This document shows, one piece after another, positions 18,502 to 27,035 of a stretch of 64,000 nucleotides of DNA; the first letter of the stretch is position 1; each line of letters begins with the position of its first letter. The notes beneath the pieces are model-generated. The model ran no database searches. It was not told the DNA's origin and saw only the letters and a list, made by a program, of their open reading frames with translations. Origin of the DNA: Pseudomonadota bacterium (GTDB lineage Bacteria; Pseudomonadota; Gammaproteobacteria; Steroidobacterales; Steroidobacteraceae); the NCBI GenBank assembly GCA_023417315.1, contig JAEZFW010000083.1, positions 1-64,000 on the forward strand, read 5' to 3'. Position numbers and translations under genes: made by a program.

Positions 18502-20361
18502 ATGCGAAGAGCGGCTCTATTCATGATCTCGGTCCTCTGTTCCCAACTCTGCGTTGCGGCAGAAGAGGAGCGTCCACCCCAAACCGTCGATGAGCTTCGC
18601 AGCCGCATCGATGTGATTCTCGATGAGACCCACACGCCTGCGGTCGGCATCGCGCTCGTCAACAAGGAAGGTCCCTATTGGGTTGCCGGTTGGGGCAAAG
18701 CGGACATCGAGAAGAACAAAGCTGCGGACGAGCACACGCTCTTTCGGATCGGCTCGATCTCGAAGATGTTCGCCGCGCTCGCGATCTTGAAGCTCGAAGA
18801 GGAAGGACGGCTCTCGCTCGACGGCAAAGTGCGCGACTACGCGCCCGGCGTCGAATTCGATAACCCATGGGAGGACACGCACCCCGTTCGCATCGCGCAC
18901 CTGCTCGAGCACACGACCGGCTGGGATGACATTCACACGACTGAGTATGCGTATGTGGCCCCGGACTCGATGACCCTGGAAGAAGCGCTCGCCTATCACC
19001 CGCACTCTCGCGTGTCGCGATGGATGCCGGGCACTCGGCACGCCTACTGCAACGCCGGCCCCGCCGTCGCTGCGTATATCGTCGAGCGCGTCACGGGCGA
19101 GCGTTTCGAGGACTACATCGACAGATCCTTTTTCGCGCCGCTCGGGATGGACTCGACGAGCTACTTCAAGACAGATGCCTATAAGGAGCGCGGCGCGCAG
19201 TTATATGTAGGTCCGCGAGCGCAAGATTATTGGCAGCTCATCTATCGAGCTTCGGGATCGATCAATTCCTCGGCACTCGACATGGCGAAGTTCCTGCATT
19301 TCCTTCTGCTGCGAGGCGCGACATCGACGACGGCTCTCGTATCCGAACCGGCGATCGACCGAATGGAGATCCCCGGCACGACGCTCGGCTCCGAGGTCGG
19401 CGTGCAAGGCGGCTATGGTCTCGCGAACTACACGAGCGGCTACAAGAATCTCAATGTGGCCTTTCACGGCCACAACGGCGGTGTGCAGGGCGGATTGTCC
19501 GAGCTCGCGTACGTCAAGGAGCTCGGCCACGGTTACGTCGTGATGATCAACAGCGGTAACGGCGCAGCGATCGGCCGAATCTCGGATCTGCTGCGCGGCT
19601 TCATCCTCAAGGACCATCCCACTTCCGAACCTCAACGCCTCGTGCTGCCTGAGCAGTTCAGATCGATAGAGGGTTACTACCAGCCCCTCAATAATCGGGT
19701 AGAGATGCTGGCTTTTCTCTTCGACCTGTTCGGAGTCACGAAGATCTGGAGCGATGAGGACTTTCTCCATCGTAAGCCCCTCTTCGCGAGCTGGACCAGC
19801 AACGATTACGCCACGAACGAGCGCACGCTCGTCGATGCCTGGCATGGCTTGCCAGCGATCGCGGTCGTGGAGGATCCGCTTGCCGGCCCTGCCTTGCAGG
19901 TGAACAGTCTCTTATTGAAACGTGTGCCCACGTGGACGGTGTTCGCGAAATTCGGCGTGTTGATCGCGGTGCTCGCGATGACGCTGATCGGATTCGTCGC
20001 GCTGCTCGTCTGGTGCTATCGGCGCTTCGCCGCGAAGACGAGCACAGATGGGCGAGCGTGGCTGCGGCTGTGGCCGCTCATCAGCACTGCGGTTCTGATC
20101 GGGCTGCTACTCATGGTCGCATCTGCCGGCGCGTTCCTGAAATACGTCGGGACGATCTCTCCTCTATCGGTTGGGATACTCCTCTTGTCGCTGAGTTATC
20201 CCGCCGCCGTGCTGCTCGGGATTTTCGAGCTGCTTCGAAATAAGAATCGCACGCGTAAGAATCTGCCGTACTGGTACGCCGCCGTTTTCGCGCTCGTTCA
20301 TCTGATGATCGTCGGCTATCTCGCCTCGTACGGCGTCATCGGCATTCGTACGTGGGCGTAA
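18502..20361 (+). CDS. Exported class C beta-lactamase-family serine hydrolase with C-terminal membrane helices
   Basis: This 619-residue protein has a signal peptide (MRRAALFMISVLCSQLCVAA), a serine hydrolase domain of the PF00144 type (about residues 27-370), a linker domain (to about 475), and four predicted C-terminal transmembrane helices (from FGVLIAVLAMTLIGFVALLV). The catalytic S-x-x-K is SISK in FRIGSISKMFAALAIL, and the Y-x-N equivalent is YCN in HAYCNAGPAVAAYIVE. The family includes D-aminopeptidases, esterases and penicillin-binding-like enzymes more often than true beta-lactamases, so I infer peptide or ester hydrolysis in the periplasm. It is a single gene; the MFS gene follows about 100 bases later. 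Confidence 0.9.
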   Translation: MRRAALFMISVLCSQLCVAAEEERPPQTVDELRSRIDVILDETHTPAVGIALVNKEGPYWVAGWGKADIEKNKAADEHTLFRIGSISKMFAALAILKLEEEGRLSLDGKVRDYAPGVEFDNPWEDTHPVRIAHLLEHTTGWDDIHTTEYAYVAPDSMTLEEALAYHPHSRVSRWMPGTRHAYCNAGPAVAAYIVERVTGERFEDYIDRSFFAPLGMDSTSYFKTDAYKERGAQLYVGPRAQDYWQLIYRASGSINSSALDMAKFLHFLLLRGATSTTALVSEPAIDRMEIPGTTLGSEVGVQGGYGLANYTSGYKNLNVAFHGHNGGVQGGLSELAYVKELGHGYVVMINSGNGAAIGRISDLLRGFILKDHPTSEPQRLVLPEQFRSIEGYYQPLNNRVEMLAFLFDLFGVTKIWSDEDFLHRKPLFASWTSNDYATNERTLVDAWHGLPAIAVVEDPLAGPALQVNSLLLKRVPTWTVFAKFGVLIAVLAMTLIGFVALLVWCYRRFAAKTSTDGRAWLRLWPLISTAVLIGLLLMVASAGAFLKYVGTISPLSVGILLLSLSYPAAVLLGIFELLRNKNRTRKNLPYWYAAVFALVHLMIVGYLASYGVIGIRTWA

Positions 20362-20459
20362 CAGCCCGCTTATCGCAATGTAAGGATGCTGCTGGTCCCT
20401 CGATCCACTTTCGTTCAATGTAGCGGACCTTGTGCCACGCGCACGCGCGCTACCGATCG

Positions 20460-21656
20460 ATGACTCAAAGTTCGCCGCGCCACCCCCACCTGCTGCTCGC
20501 ACTCACCTTCGTTGGATACATCGCGCTCGGTTTGCCCGACGCCTTGATCGGCGTTGCGTGGCCCGCGATTCGCGCCGACTTCAACTTGCCGATCAGCGCG
20601 CTGGGGCCGCTCTACATCGCGACCACGACAGGCTACGTCGTCGCGAGCGCCGCGACGGGATCGATTCTCGCAAGAACCGGAATCGGTGCGCTGCTCGCCG
20701 CATCGTGTGCGCTCACAGGCCTTGCGTTGTTCGGTTACACGATTGCGCCTTCATGGCTCGTGATCGTTGCCATTGGAGTCCTGACAGGCTTCGGTGGCGG
20801 CGCGATCGATGCTGCCATCAACACCTACGCCGCAGTTCAATACAGCACCCGAGTCGTGAATGTGCTGCATGCGTTCTATGGCGTGGGTGCAGCGCTCGGC
20901 CCTGCATTGATGACGGCCATCCTCGTGCATGGCCACGACTGGCGCTACGGCTACTGGATCGTCGTGGCAGTGGAAGTCGCGCTGGCACTCGCCTTCATGA
21001 GCGCTCGCAAGCAATGGGGTGCCTTGAACATTCATCACCCCGATCACGGCCCGGTGGGGTATCTAGAGACATTGCGTCTGTCGCAGGTACAGCTATCGCT
21101 GGTCGTCTTTCTCCTGTACACCGGATGCGAAGCTGCAGCGGGCGCGTGGATCTTCTCTCTCCTCTACGAGCAACGCGAGTTCGCGACGACCTCCGCGGGT
21201 TTGGCGGTCTCGTTATATTGGTCTGGATTGTTCGCAAGCCGTCTCGGTTATGCCTTCCTCCCCGTGAACACGCGACCGGCGCTCGTGGTCTGGGCGAGCA
21301 TGCTCACGTCATTGATCGCCATCGTTCTGGTTGCGTTGCAAATCCATCCTGCGGCCGACATCGCAGCCATCGCGATACTGGGGTTTGCGTCCGGGCCAAT
21401 CTTCCCGTGCATGATCGCGATGACGCCGGCCCGGCTCGGCGCGAAGCACACGGCCAATGCCGTTGGCGCACAGGTCTCCATCGCCGCAGTAGGTATCGCC
21501 GCGCTGCCGGCATTATCGGGCGTGCTCGCGCAACGTTCGAATCTGGAGTCCATTCCGATCTTTTTGGCGGCGTGCTGGGCTGCACTTCTGCTCGCATACT
21601 GGTCCCTCGAGCGACTCGGTCACGCGAGTAGCGATCGAGACACACTCCTGCCGTAA
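20460..21656 (+). CDS. Major facilitator superfamily transporter
   Basis: This 398-residue inner-membrane protein has about twelve hydrophobic helices (HLLLALTFVGYIALGLPDAL, then LGPLYIATTTGYVVASAATG), and typical MFS features in the first half such as GVLTGFGGGAIDAAINTYAA, which resembles the fucose/FucP- and YbjJ-type sugar or drug carriers. The usual cytoplasmic loop motif between helices 2 and 3 is weak (ILARTGIGALL). The substrate cannot be deduced. ATG 20460 is chosen because upstream in-frame sequence is not hydrophobic; no clear ribosome-binding site is seen. Confidence 0.88.
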   Translation: MTQSSPRHPHLLLALTFVGYIALGLPDALIGVAWPAIRADFNLPISALGPLYIATTTGYVVASAATGSILARTGIGALLAASCALTGLALFGYTIAPSWLVIVAIGVLTGFGGGAIDAAINTYAAVQYSTRVVNVLHAFYGVGAALGPALMTAILVHGHDWRYGYWIVVAVEVALALAFMSARKQWGALNIHHPDHGPVGYLETLRLSQVQLSLVVFLLYTGCEAAAGAWIFSLLYEQREFATTSAGLAVSLYWSGLFASRLGYAFLPVNTRPALVVWASMLTSLIAIVLVALQIHPAADIAAIAILGFASGPIFPCMIAMTPARLGAKHTANAVGAQVSIAAVGIAALPALSGVLAQRSNLESIPIFLAACWAALLLAYWSLERLGHASSDRDTLLP

Positions 21657-21690
21657 TCGCCCATCGACGGGAACGCGCGCAGCACCGTGC

Positions 21691-23112
21691 GTGTTTCATG
21701 GCATGTTCGTCGACCTGGTCAAACGGCTGCGACCGCTGCGAGGGTTGCCAGTGTGGGTGAGATATCTTCTCACCGCACTGATCGTGCTCGCCTGCTTTGC
21801 CGTGCGCTACGCACTCAGTGCGATCGAAGATCCCGAGCACCTTCCGCTGTTTCTGATGTTCGTGCCGTCGGTCATTCTGGCGGCCTTCCTGTTCGACCGC
21901 GGCTCCGGATTCTTGGCTGTCGCACTGAGCTCGGTCCTGGGCGTGTACTTCTTCGTCACTCCCCAGGACTCTTTCGCATTGCAGAACGTGGGCGAGCTGA
22001 TCCGCCTCGCGTCGTTCATCATCACGGGCGCTCTGACGGCGGGGATCATCGAGGCGCTGCGAAAAACGGTCGATCAACTTCACGAAGCGCTCGATGCGCT
22101 GGCCGCAGCAGAGGGACAGAGTCGGCTCCACCTTTCGCTGATGAACGACATCATGGAAGGTACTCCGGACTCGATCTTCGTGAAGGATCGAGCAGGACGA
22201 TACGTCCACGCGAATCGAGCAACCGGCCGCATCTTTGCGAGACCCAAAGAACAAGTGATCGGACGATGCGACGCGGATCTCATGCGACGAGCGGAGGACG
22301 CCGAACGCGTAATGCGCACGGACCAGGAGGTATTGCAGACGGGGCGCACGCTCGTTCTCGAAGAAGAGCTGCCCGACCCAGACGGCACGATGCGAATCTA
22401 CCTCACGACTAAATCGCCCTGGTACGGCGGCGGCAGTGAAGTCGTGGGAGTGATCGGTGTCGCTCGCGACATTCAGGAGCGCAAGATTATCGAAGATCGC
22501 CTGAAGACCACGAACGCGCAGAAGCAGCTGCTGCTGAACGATATCAACCATCGCGTCAAGAACCATCTGCAGACGATCGCCGCGCTACTCTACGCCGGGC
22601 GCCAGAAGGCGGCGGACGATCGCAGTCGCGAGGCCTTGGAGGGCGCGATCTCCCAACTGCAGGTACTCGCCCGAGTCTACGATCGTCTGCAACTCGAAGA
22701 AGGTGCGACGAGGGTGGATGCGGCCGATTTCATTCAAGCGCTCGCGGCCGATCTGCGTACGACGATGTCAGGCCGCGGTCAGATCGTCATTCGCTGCAAC
22801 GCTGCGCCTTACCCACTCGACTCTTCGCATGCCGTACTGCTGGGCCTTGCGATCAACGAGCTCGTGACCAACGCGGTCAAATACGCGTTTCCGCACGGGC
22901 GCGAAGGTGAGATCGAGATCAACTTCAGCGTCCTGCCTGCTTCGCTGCGGCTCGAAGTGACGGACAATGGCATCGGCATGCCGCGCGATGCGAACGCAGG
23001 ACGCGGCAAGCGACTCGTCCTGAGCTTCGCGCGCGAGCTCGGCGGCGCAGCCGAATGGGCCTCGGATCGAAGCGGAACGCGCGCGAGCATCACGATGATG
23101 CGAGACAAGTAG
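21691..23112 (+). CDS. DUF4118-PAS-HisKA_2 sensor histidine kinase
   Basis: This is a membrane sensor kinase of 473 aa. Residues 1-115 hold four hydrophobic helices of DUF4118 type (VRYLLTALIVLACFAVRYAL and following), residues about 140-270 a PAS domain (MNDIMEGTPDSIFVKDRAGR), then a HisKA_2 dimerisation segment with the phosphoacceptor H287 in NDINHRVKNHLQ, and an HATPase domain with N-box NELVTNAVKYAF and G1-box DNGIGMP. The G2 box reads GRGKRLV where GLGL-type sequence is usual. HisKA_2 kinases often pair with stand-alone receivers or PhyR-type stress regulators, but no response regulator lies beside it, so it is an orphan. The frame opens with GTG 21691; ATG 21703 is also possible. Confidence 0.9.
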   Translation: MFHGMFVDLVKRLRPLRGLPVWVRYLLTALIVLACFAVRYALSAIEDPEHLPLFLMFVPSVILAAFLFDRGSGFLAVALSSVLGVYFFVTPQDSFALQNVGELIRLASFIITGALTAGIIEALRKTVDQLHEALDALAAAEGQSRLHLSLMNDIMEGTPDSIFVKDRAGRYVHANRATGRIFARPKEQVIGRCDADLMRRAEDAERVMRTDQEVLQTGRTLVLEEELPDPDGTMRIYLTTKSPWYGGGSEVVGVIGVARDIQERKIIEDRLKTTNAQKQLLLNDINHRVKNHLQTIAALLYAGRQKAADDRSREALEGAISQLQVLARVYDRLQLEEGATRVDAADFIQALAADLRTTMSGRGQIVIRCNAAPYPLDSSHAVLLGLAINELVTNAVKYAFPHGREGEIEINFSVLPASLRLEVTDNGIGMPRDANAGRGKRLVLSFARELGGAAEWASDRSGTRASITMMRDK

Positions 23113-23125
23113 CTCAACGCTTCGG

Positions 23126-23902
23126 TCAGGGCAGACCCCGGGCCCCGCTCGTGACGGCGTCCTGCAGTCCGCGGACGCCCTGGAAGTTCGCGCCGGACAG
23201 ATCCGCGTCCGTCAGGTTCGCTCCCGTGAAATCGGCGTCGATCAGCGTGGCATCCCGCAGGTCCGCGCCGCTCAAGTCGGCGTCCACCAAGCGTGCGCCG
23301 CTCAAATCAGCTCGATAGAGCTTCGTGCGCATGAACTTCGCGCGCGTGAAATCCGTGAACGTGAGATTCGATCGCGAAAAATCCGAATCTGAGAGATCGG
23401 CTTCGATTGCCGTCGCGCTCACGATGTTCGTGCGCATGAGCCCCATGGATTGATTCTTCATGTCGGCTGCGGCATTGATATTCGTCAGCTTCGCGTTGGA
23501 TAGATCCGCATCGCGAAGATCGCCGATCAATCGCGCCCCCGCCAAATCAGCATCCTTGAAGATACCTTCCTGCATCTGTGCGGAGAACAATACAGCCTGC
23601 CTGAGCGAGGCACCGGTCAGGTTCGCGCGCTGCAGGAACGCGACGTTGAGATGACAATCGCTCAAGTTCGCCCCGATCAATGTGGCTTCGTTCAAGACCG
23701 CGGCAGAGAGGTTCGCACCTTTGAAGTCGATGCCAGCCAGATTCACGCCGGATAGATTCTTTGCGTATAAATCCGGCGGCGCCGAGCTCGCTTGCGATAC
23801 GCGCTGCAATACCTGCTCGCGCGACAATCGTTCGTATCCTTCCCACTCGGCAGCATGGACGCAGATCGCCCAAACGATAGCGACGGCCAGCACACCACGC
23901 AT
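23126..23902 (-). CDS. Exported pentapeptide-repeat protein
   Basis: After a signal peptide (MRGVLAVAIVWAICVHAA) and a short helical segment, residues about 45-255 are made of A(D/N)LXX pentapeptides (LSGVNLAGIDFKGANLSAAV, then ADLSGADLRDATLIDADFTG), which fold as a right-handed quadrilateral beta-helix. Exported members are common in aquatic bacteria; function is unknown, and the periplasmic location argues against the DNA-gyrase protection role of Qnr-type proteins. It converges on the histidine kinase with a 13-base gap and is divergent from the SixA-like gene across a tandem repeat. Confidence 0.92.
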   Translation of the reverse strand: MRGVLAVAIVWAICVHAAEWEGYERLSREQVLQRVSQASSAPPDLYAKNLSGVNLAGIDFKGANLSAAVLNEATLIGANLSDCHLNVAFLQRANLTGASLRQAVLFSAQMQEGIFKDADLAGARLIGDLRDADLSNAKLTNINAAADMKNQSMGLMRTNIVSATAIEADLSDSDFSRSNLTFTDFTRAKFMRTKLYRADLSGARLVDADLSGADLRDATLIDADFTGANLTDADLSGANFQGVRGLQDAVTSGARGLP

Positions 23903-24000
23903 AGAAGGCCCCCTTTCGTACGACGATGCTCGCCGGCGAGCGTGCCGTCAAGACAGTATCGTCTACGTCGTTGTCTATCGCCCAGTACCAACACTAGAGG

Positions 24001-24026
24001 AATGTAGTTTACTAATGTAGTTTACT
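24001..24026. promoter_or_regulatory. Perfect tandem 13-mer AATGTAGTTTACT x2
   Basis: AATGTAGTTTACT is repeated without spacer in the divergent gap between the pentapeptide-repeat gene and the SixA-like gene. It is AT-rich against a GC-rich background. It could be a tandem operator for one or both genes, or a polymerase-slippage duplication. TGTAGT resembles the half-site of BlaI/MecI operators, but the symmetric partner is missing. Confidence 0.5.
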
Positions 24027-24070
24027 GGTGCGTCGCGCCATCCCTGCCGGCGCAATCCTGGAGGCACTGC

Positions 24071-24595
24071 GTGTTGACTCAACGCTGGATCTATATCATC
24101 GCCGCAGGGTTGCTCGTGGCGATCGCGGCCGGTGTGTTCTGGTGGTATTGCGGCGTGCAATCCACAGTCCTGCTCGTGCGGCACGCCGATCGCAACGGGA
24201 CACTCGATGAGCTGACTGCCGCCGGGCACGTGCGCGCTCAGGCATTGGTGCACGCCGCGGAGCGCGCGGGCGTTAGAGCCATCATCCGCAGCGAAGCCGT
24301 TCGCGCGGAACAAACTTCACAGCTGCTTGCCACCGCCTTGGGTTTAACGCCTATCGCGCTTCCGGGCAACGATATCGAGGCGTTTGCGCGCGAAGTCAGG
24401 CGTCACGCCGGCTCCACCGTGCTCGTGGTCGGACACAGCAACACGGTGACTCCCATCATCGCAGCGCTGGACGGTCCGACTCTGCCGGAGATCGGCGATG
24501 CGGAATTCGACAACCTGTATGTTCTGCAACTGTGTCGTTGCAGCCGCAGCCCCGCGCGAGTCACGCACCTGCAGTACGGCGCGCCATCGCCCTAG
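24071..24595 (+). CDS. Membrane-anchored SixA-like histidine phosphatase
   Basis: This 174-residue protein starts at GTG 24071, has one N-terminal transmembrane helix (WIYIIAAGLLVAIAAGVFWW) and then a histidine-phosphatase (phosphoglycerate-mutase superfamily) domain. The catalytic RHA motif is LLVRHADRNG (His about 38), with a second conserved arginine in IIRSEAVRAEQTSQLL and the second catalytic histidine in VLVVGHSNTV. Its size resembles SixA, which dephosphorylates histidine on phosphotransfer proteins, but here the domain faces the periplasm, so a small phosphorylated substrate is just as likely. It ends 3 bases from the convergent pdxA2. Confidence 0.88.
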   Translation: MLTQRWIYIIAAGLLVAIAAGVFWWYCGVQSTVLLVRHADRNGTLDELTAAGHVRAQALVHAAERAGVRAIIRSEAVRAEQTSQLLATALGLTPIALPGNDIEAFAREVRRHAGSTVLVVGHSNTVTPIIAALDGPTLPEIGDAEFDNLYVLQLCRCSRSPARVTHLQYGAPSP

Positions 24596-24598
24596 TTG

Positions 24599-25594
24599 CT
24601 AGGGCGCTGCCGGCGCCAGGTCGGCCGCTTGCCGAAGCGCTTCGACGAGACTGCGTTCATCGGCAACGCCTTTTCCAGCGATATCGAACGCGGTGCCGTG
24701 ATCGACGGATGTCCGGATGACCGGCAATCCGACTGTGATATTCACACCGGCTTCCAAGCCGAGAACTTTCACCGGTCCATGGCCCTGGTCGTGATACATC
24801 GCGACGACGATGTCGTAGTCACCGCGGGCAGCGAGGAAGAACAAAGTGTCGGCGGGCAGCGGACCTTTGACGTTCCACCCTCGCTCTCGACATCGAACGA
24901 TCGCAGGCTCGATCTTCGTCGCTTCTTCGCCCCGTCCGAACAATCCGCCCTCCCCTGCATGCGGATTGATGCCGCATACCCCGATGCGCGGAGCGGCGAT
25001 GCCCGCTTTCACGAGCGTCGCATGAGCACGCGCAATCGTTCGTTCCACGAGCGCAGCGTCGATCCGCTCGATCGCATCGAGCAATCCCATATGCGTCGTC
25101 ACGTGAATGACCCGCAGCTTTGGCGCGACGAGCATCATCGACACTTCTGGCGTGTTCGTCAGCGCGGCAAGCAACTCGGTGTGACCTGGAAACTCGTGAC
25201 CGGCCGCGTGCAGTGCTTCCTTGCTCAAAGGCGCGGTGCAGATCGCTTGCGCCTGGCCGCGCTCCACGAGCTTCACCGCTCGCTCGATATATCGATACGC
25301 CGCTTCTCCGGAAAGCACAGACACCTCGCCAAATGGATGATGCTTGGGAACGAGCGCAAGATCGATGCACTGCACGCGATCGCGCGCAAAACTTGCGTGC
25401 CCTGGATCGTCGAGCGCATCGACAGACAGCGGCGCACTCACGATGTTGGCCGCCATCCGTAAGCGCTCAGCGTCGCCAACCACGAGCGGCCGACAGATCG
25501 CGTGCACATCGTCACGCGTAAGCGCCTTCATGATGATCTCCGGCCCGATGCCGGAAGGATCGCCCATCGTGATTGCGATCGTTGGAAGGCTCAT
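24599..25594 (-). CDS. pdxA2: PdxA2-type 4-phosphate dehydrogenase for four-carbon acid sugars
   Basis: This 331-residue NAD-dependent dehydrogenase is of the PdxA family (MSLPTIAITMGDPSGIGPEI start, metal-ligand histidines in FPGHTELLA, HVTTHMGLLDA and AMYHDQGHGPVK). Housekeeping PdxA makes a vitamin B6 precursor, but adjacency to a DUF1537 acid-sugar kinase points to PdxA2, which oxidises D-threonate or D-erythronate 4-phosphate, with decarboxylation to dihydroxyacetone phosphate. Its ATG overlaps the kinase stop (ATGA). A housekeeping pdxA should exist elsewhere; if it does not, this gene could serve both roles. Confidence 0.9.
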   Translation of the reverse strand: MSLPTIAITMGDPSGIGPEIIMKALTRDDVHAICRPLVVGDAERLRMAANIVSAPLSVDALDDPGHASFARDRVQCIDLALVPKHHPFGEVSVLSGEAAYRYIERAVKLVERGQAQAICTAPLSKEALHAAGHEFPGHTELLAALTNTPEVSMMLVAPKLRVIHVTTHMGLLDAIERIDAALVERTIARAHATLVKAGIAAPRIGVCGINPHAGEGGLFGRGEEATKIEPAIVRCRERGWNVKGPLPADTLFFLAARGDYDIVVAMYHDQGHGPVKVLGLEAGVNITVGLPVIRTSVDHGTAFDIAGKGVADERSLVEALRQAADLAPAAP

Positions 25595-26877
25595 TCAACG
25601 AGTCCTGTGGTTTTGATTCGACGCAACCGGCGGGCGATGCGCAGCAAAGTGCCCTCGTCGCCGAACGCCCCGGCTTTCGTGACGACTGGAATCGTGCGCT
25701 CACCTTGCGATACTCCGAGCACGATTCCGGGCTCGATCTCCCCGACCAGTCGCATCGCATGGACCCGCAGGTGATCGAGCATCGCCGCCGCGGTTTCCCC
25801 TCCGGTTGCAACCAGGGCCCCGATATGACTTCCCACCGAAGACAAAACCCCGCCCAATCGATCGACGAGCACAGTCACCATCGACGGGTCAGGGCGCTCT
25901 CGCGCCATCAGCTCGAGTAATACATCGGTACCCGCGTCGAGCGCGCTCACGATAGGGCCGATGTTTAGTGCGTGACCGTCGAGTAACGAGTGTGCATCGA
26001 TTCGGACATGACGTGCCTCGCCACTCTCTGCCAACACACGGGCCGCCGACCGCGATTGCTGGGCGAGCGAACCCACCACGACGAGCGTGCCTTGGAAAGA
26101 TCGCGAGAAACGAAGCGCCTCTTTGGGCCGCAGCGCTACCTGGGAGGCAAGCGCGTGGGCAAGTCCCGCGCTTCCGATGAGCAAGGCTTCCGTAGCGGAT
26201 GCGGCCAGCGCGATCGACTCTAGGTCTGCCTGCGTGACGGCATCGCAGACGACGACACAATCGCTATGCTTTCCGCATTGTTCGAGCTGAGTTCGTAGCA
26301 CAAGCGCGCCCGCCTCTACGGTTTGCAGCGGGATGTGCATTGCGCTCACGCGAGAACTCGCTAGCATATCCAGAAGATTCGCATTCTCGTACGTGCGATC
26401 GTGGCGCCAGAGCTCCGAGCGCTCGAGCGATTCACCGTTCAGGTACAGGTGAGCGTTGAACGTCGTGCGACCGGTCGCCGGGAACGCAGGCGCGAGTACC
26501 GCAAAAGCTCTCCCCGTCGTTTCCTTGAGCCAATCCAAAGTCGCGCGAATCTCCGCTGCCGGATGACCTCTAAGAGTCGAATCGATCTTCTTGTACAGCC
26601 GGCCGCCGGACCCGGCGAAGCGCTCGAGCACGTGCCTTTGTGTCGCGATCGCAGCCGCCGCGTCGAGCTCGCGCGTTCGAGCATCGTAGGCAACGACATC
26701 GGCGTGCGGAATATCTCGACTTCTTTCGCCGGACCACGCGACGACTGTGCTCAGGCCGCGTGAGGCAAACGCACTCGCGCAATCCGCAGCCCCCGTTCGA
26801 TCGTCCGCGAGGATCAGCCAACGTGAATGCGTCGGAGGTCGATCTATGGGATTGGAGATCACCTCGACATCATACAT
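25591..26877 (-). CDS. Four-carbon acid sugar kinase (DUF1537, DtnK/OtnK-like)
   Basis: This 428-residue kinase has the two domains of the DUF1537 family. The N-terminal substrate domain begins WLILADDRTGAADCASAFAS (the conserved ADDxTGA motif), with KIDSTLRGHPAAEI as the second substrate motif; the C-terminal nucleotide domain contains LVATGGETAAAML and PGIVLG. It phosphorylates D-threonate or a similar four-carbon acid at O4, feeding PdxA2 encoded directly downstream with a 4-base overlap. The frame extends upstream to 27009, but family alignment places the start at ATG 26877. No transporter or regulator is adjacent. Kinase specificity (threonate or erythronate) is not resolvable by eye. 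Confidence 0.9.
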   Translation of the reverse strand: MYDVEVISNPIDRPPTHSRWLILADDRTGAADCASAFASRGLSTVVAWSGERSRDIPHADVVAYDARTRELDAAAAIATQRHVLERFAGSGGRLYKKIDSTLRGHPAAEIRATLDWLKETTGRAFAVLAPAFPATGRTTFNAHLYLNGESLERSELWRHDRTYENANLLDMLASSRVSAMHIPLQTVEAGALVLRTQLEQCGKHSDCVVVCDAVTQADLESIALAASATEALLIGSAGLAHALASQVALRPKEALRFSRSFQGTLVVVGSLAQQSRSAARVLAESGEARHVRIDAHSLLDGHALNIGPIVSALDAGTDVLLELMARERPDPSMVTVLVDRLGGVLSSVGSHIGALVATGGETAAAMLDHLRVHAMRLVGEIEPGIVLGVSQGERTIPVVTKAGAFGDEGTLLRIARRLRRIKTTGLVE

Positions 26878-27035
26878 CTCAAACCCGGACTTCCCGTGTC
26901 CGCAGAGGTTCGTGGACGCCGACGGTAGAGAAAGGTCGCGTGGTCTCGACCGATAAATGCCCCTGCTCGTCTGGACGATCGATTCCGAATCTGCCACCTT
27001 TAGAAACATAAGAATAACTGACGCGGGAAGATCAC

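Noticed and set aside
18502..20361. True class C beta-lactamase (AmpC)
   Set aside because: Family motifs fit the broad PF00144 group, but the C-terminal membrane helices and lack of an AmpC-type KTG context argue for a peptidase or esterase; the same caution applies to 54665-55987.
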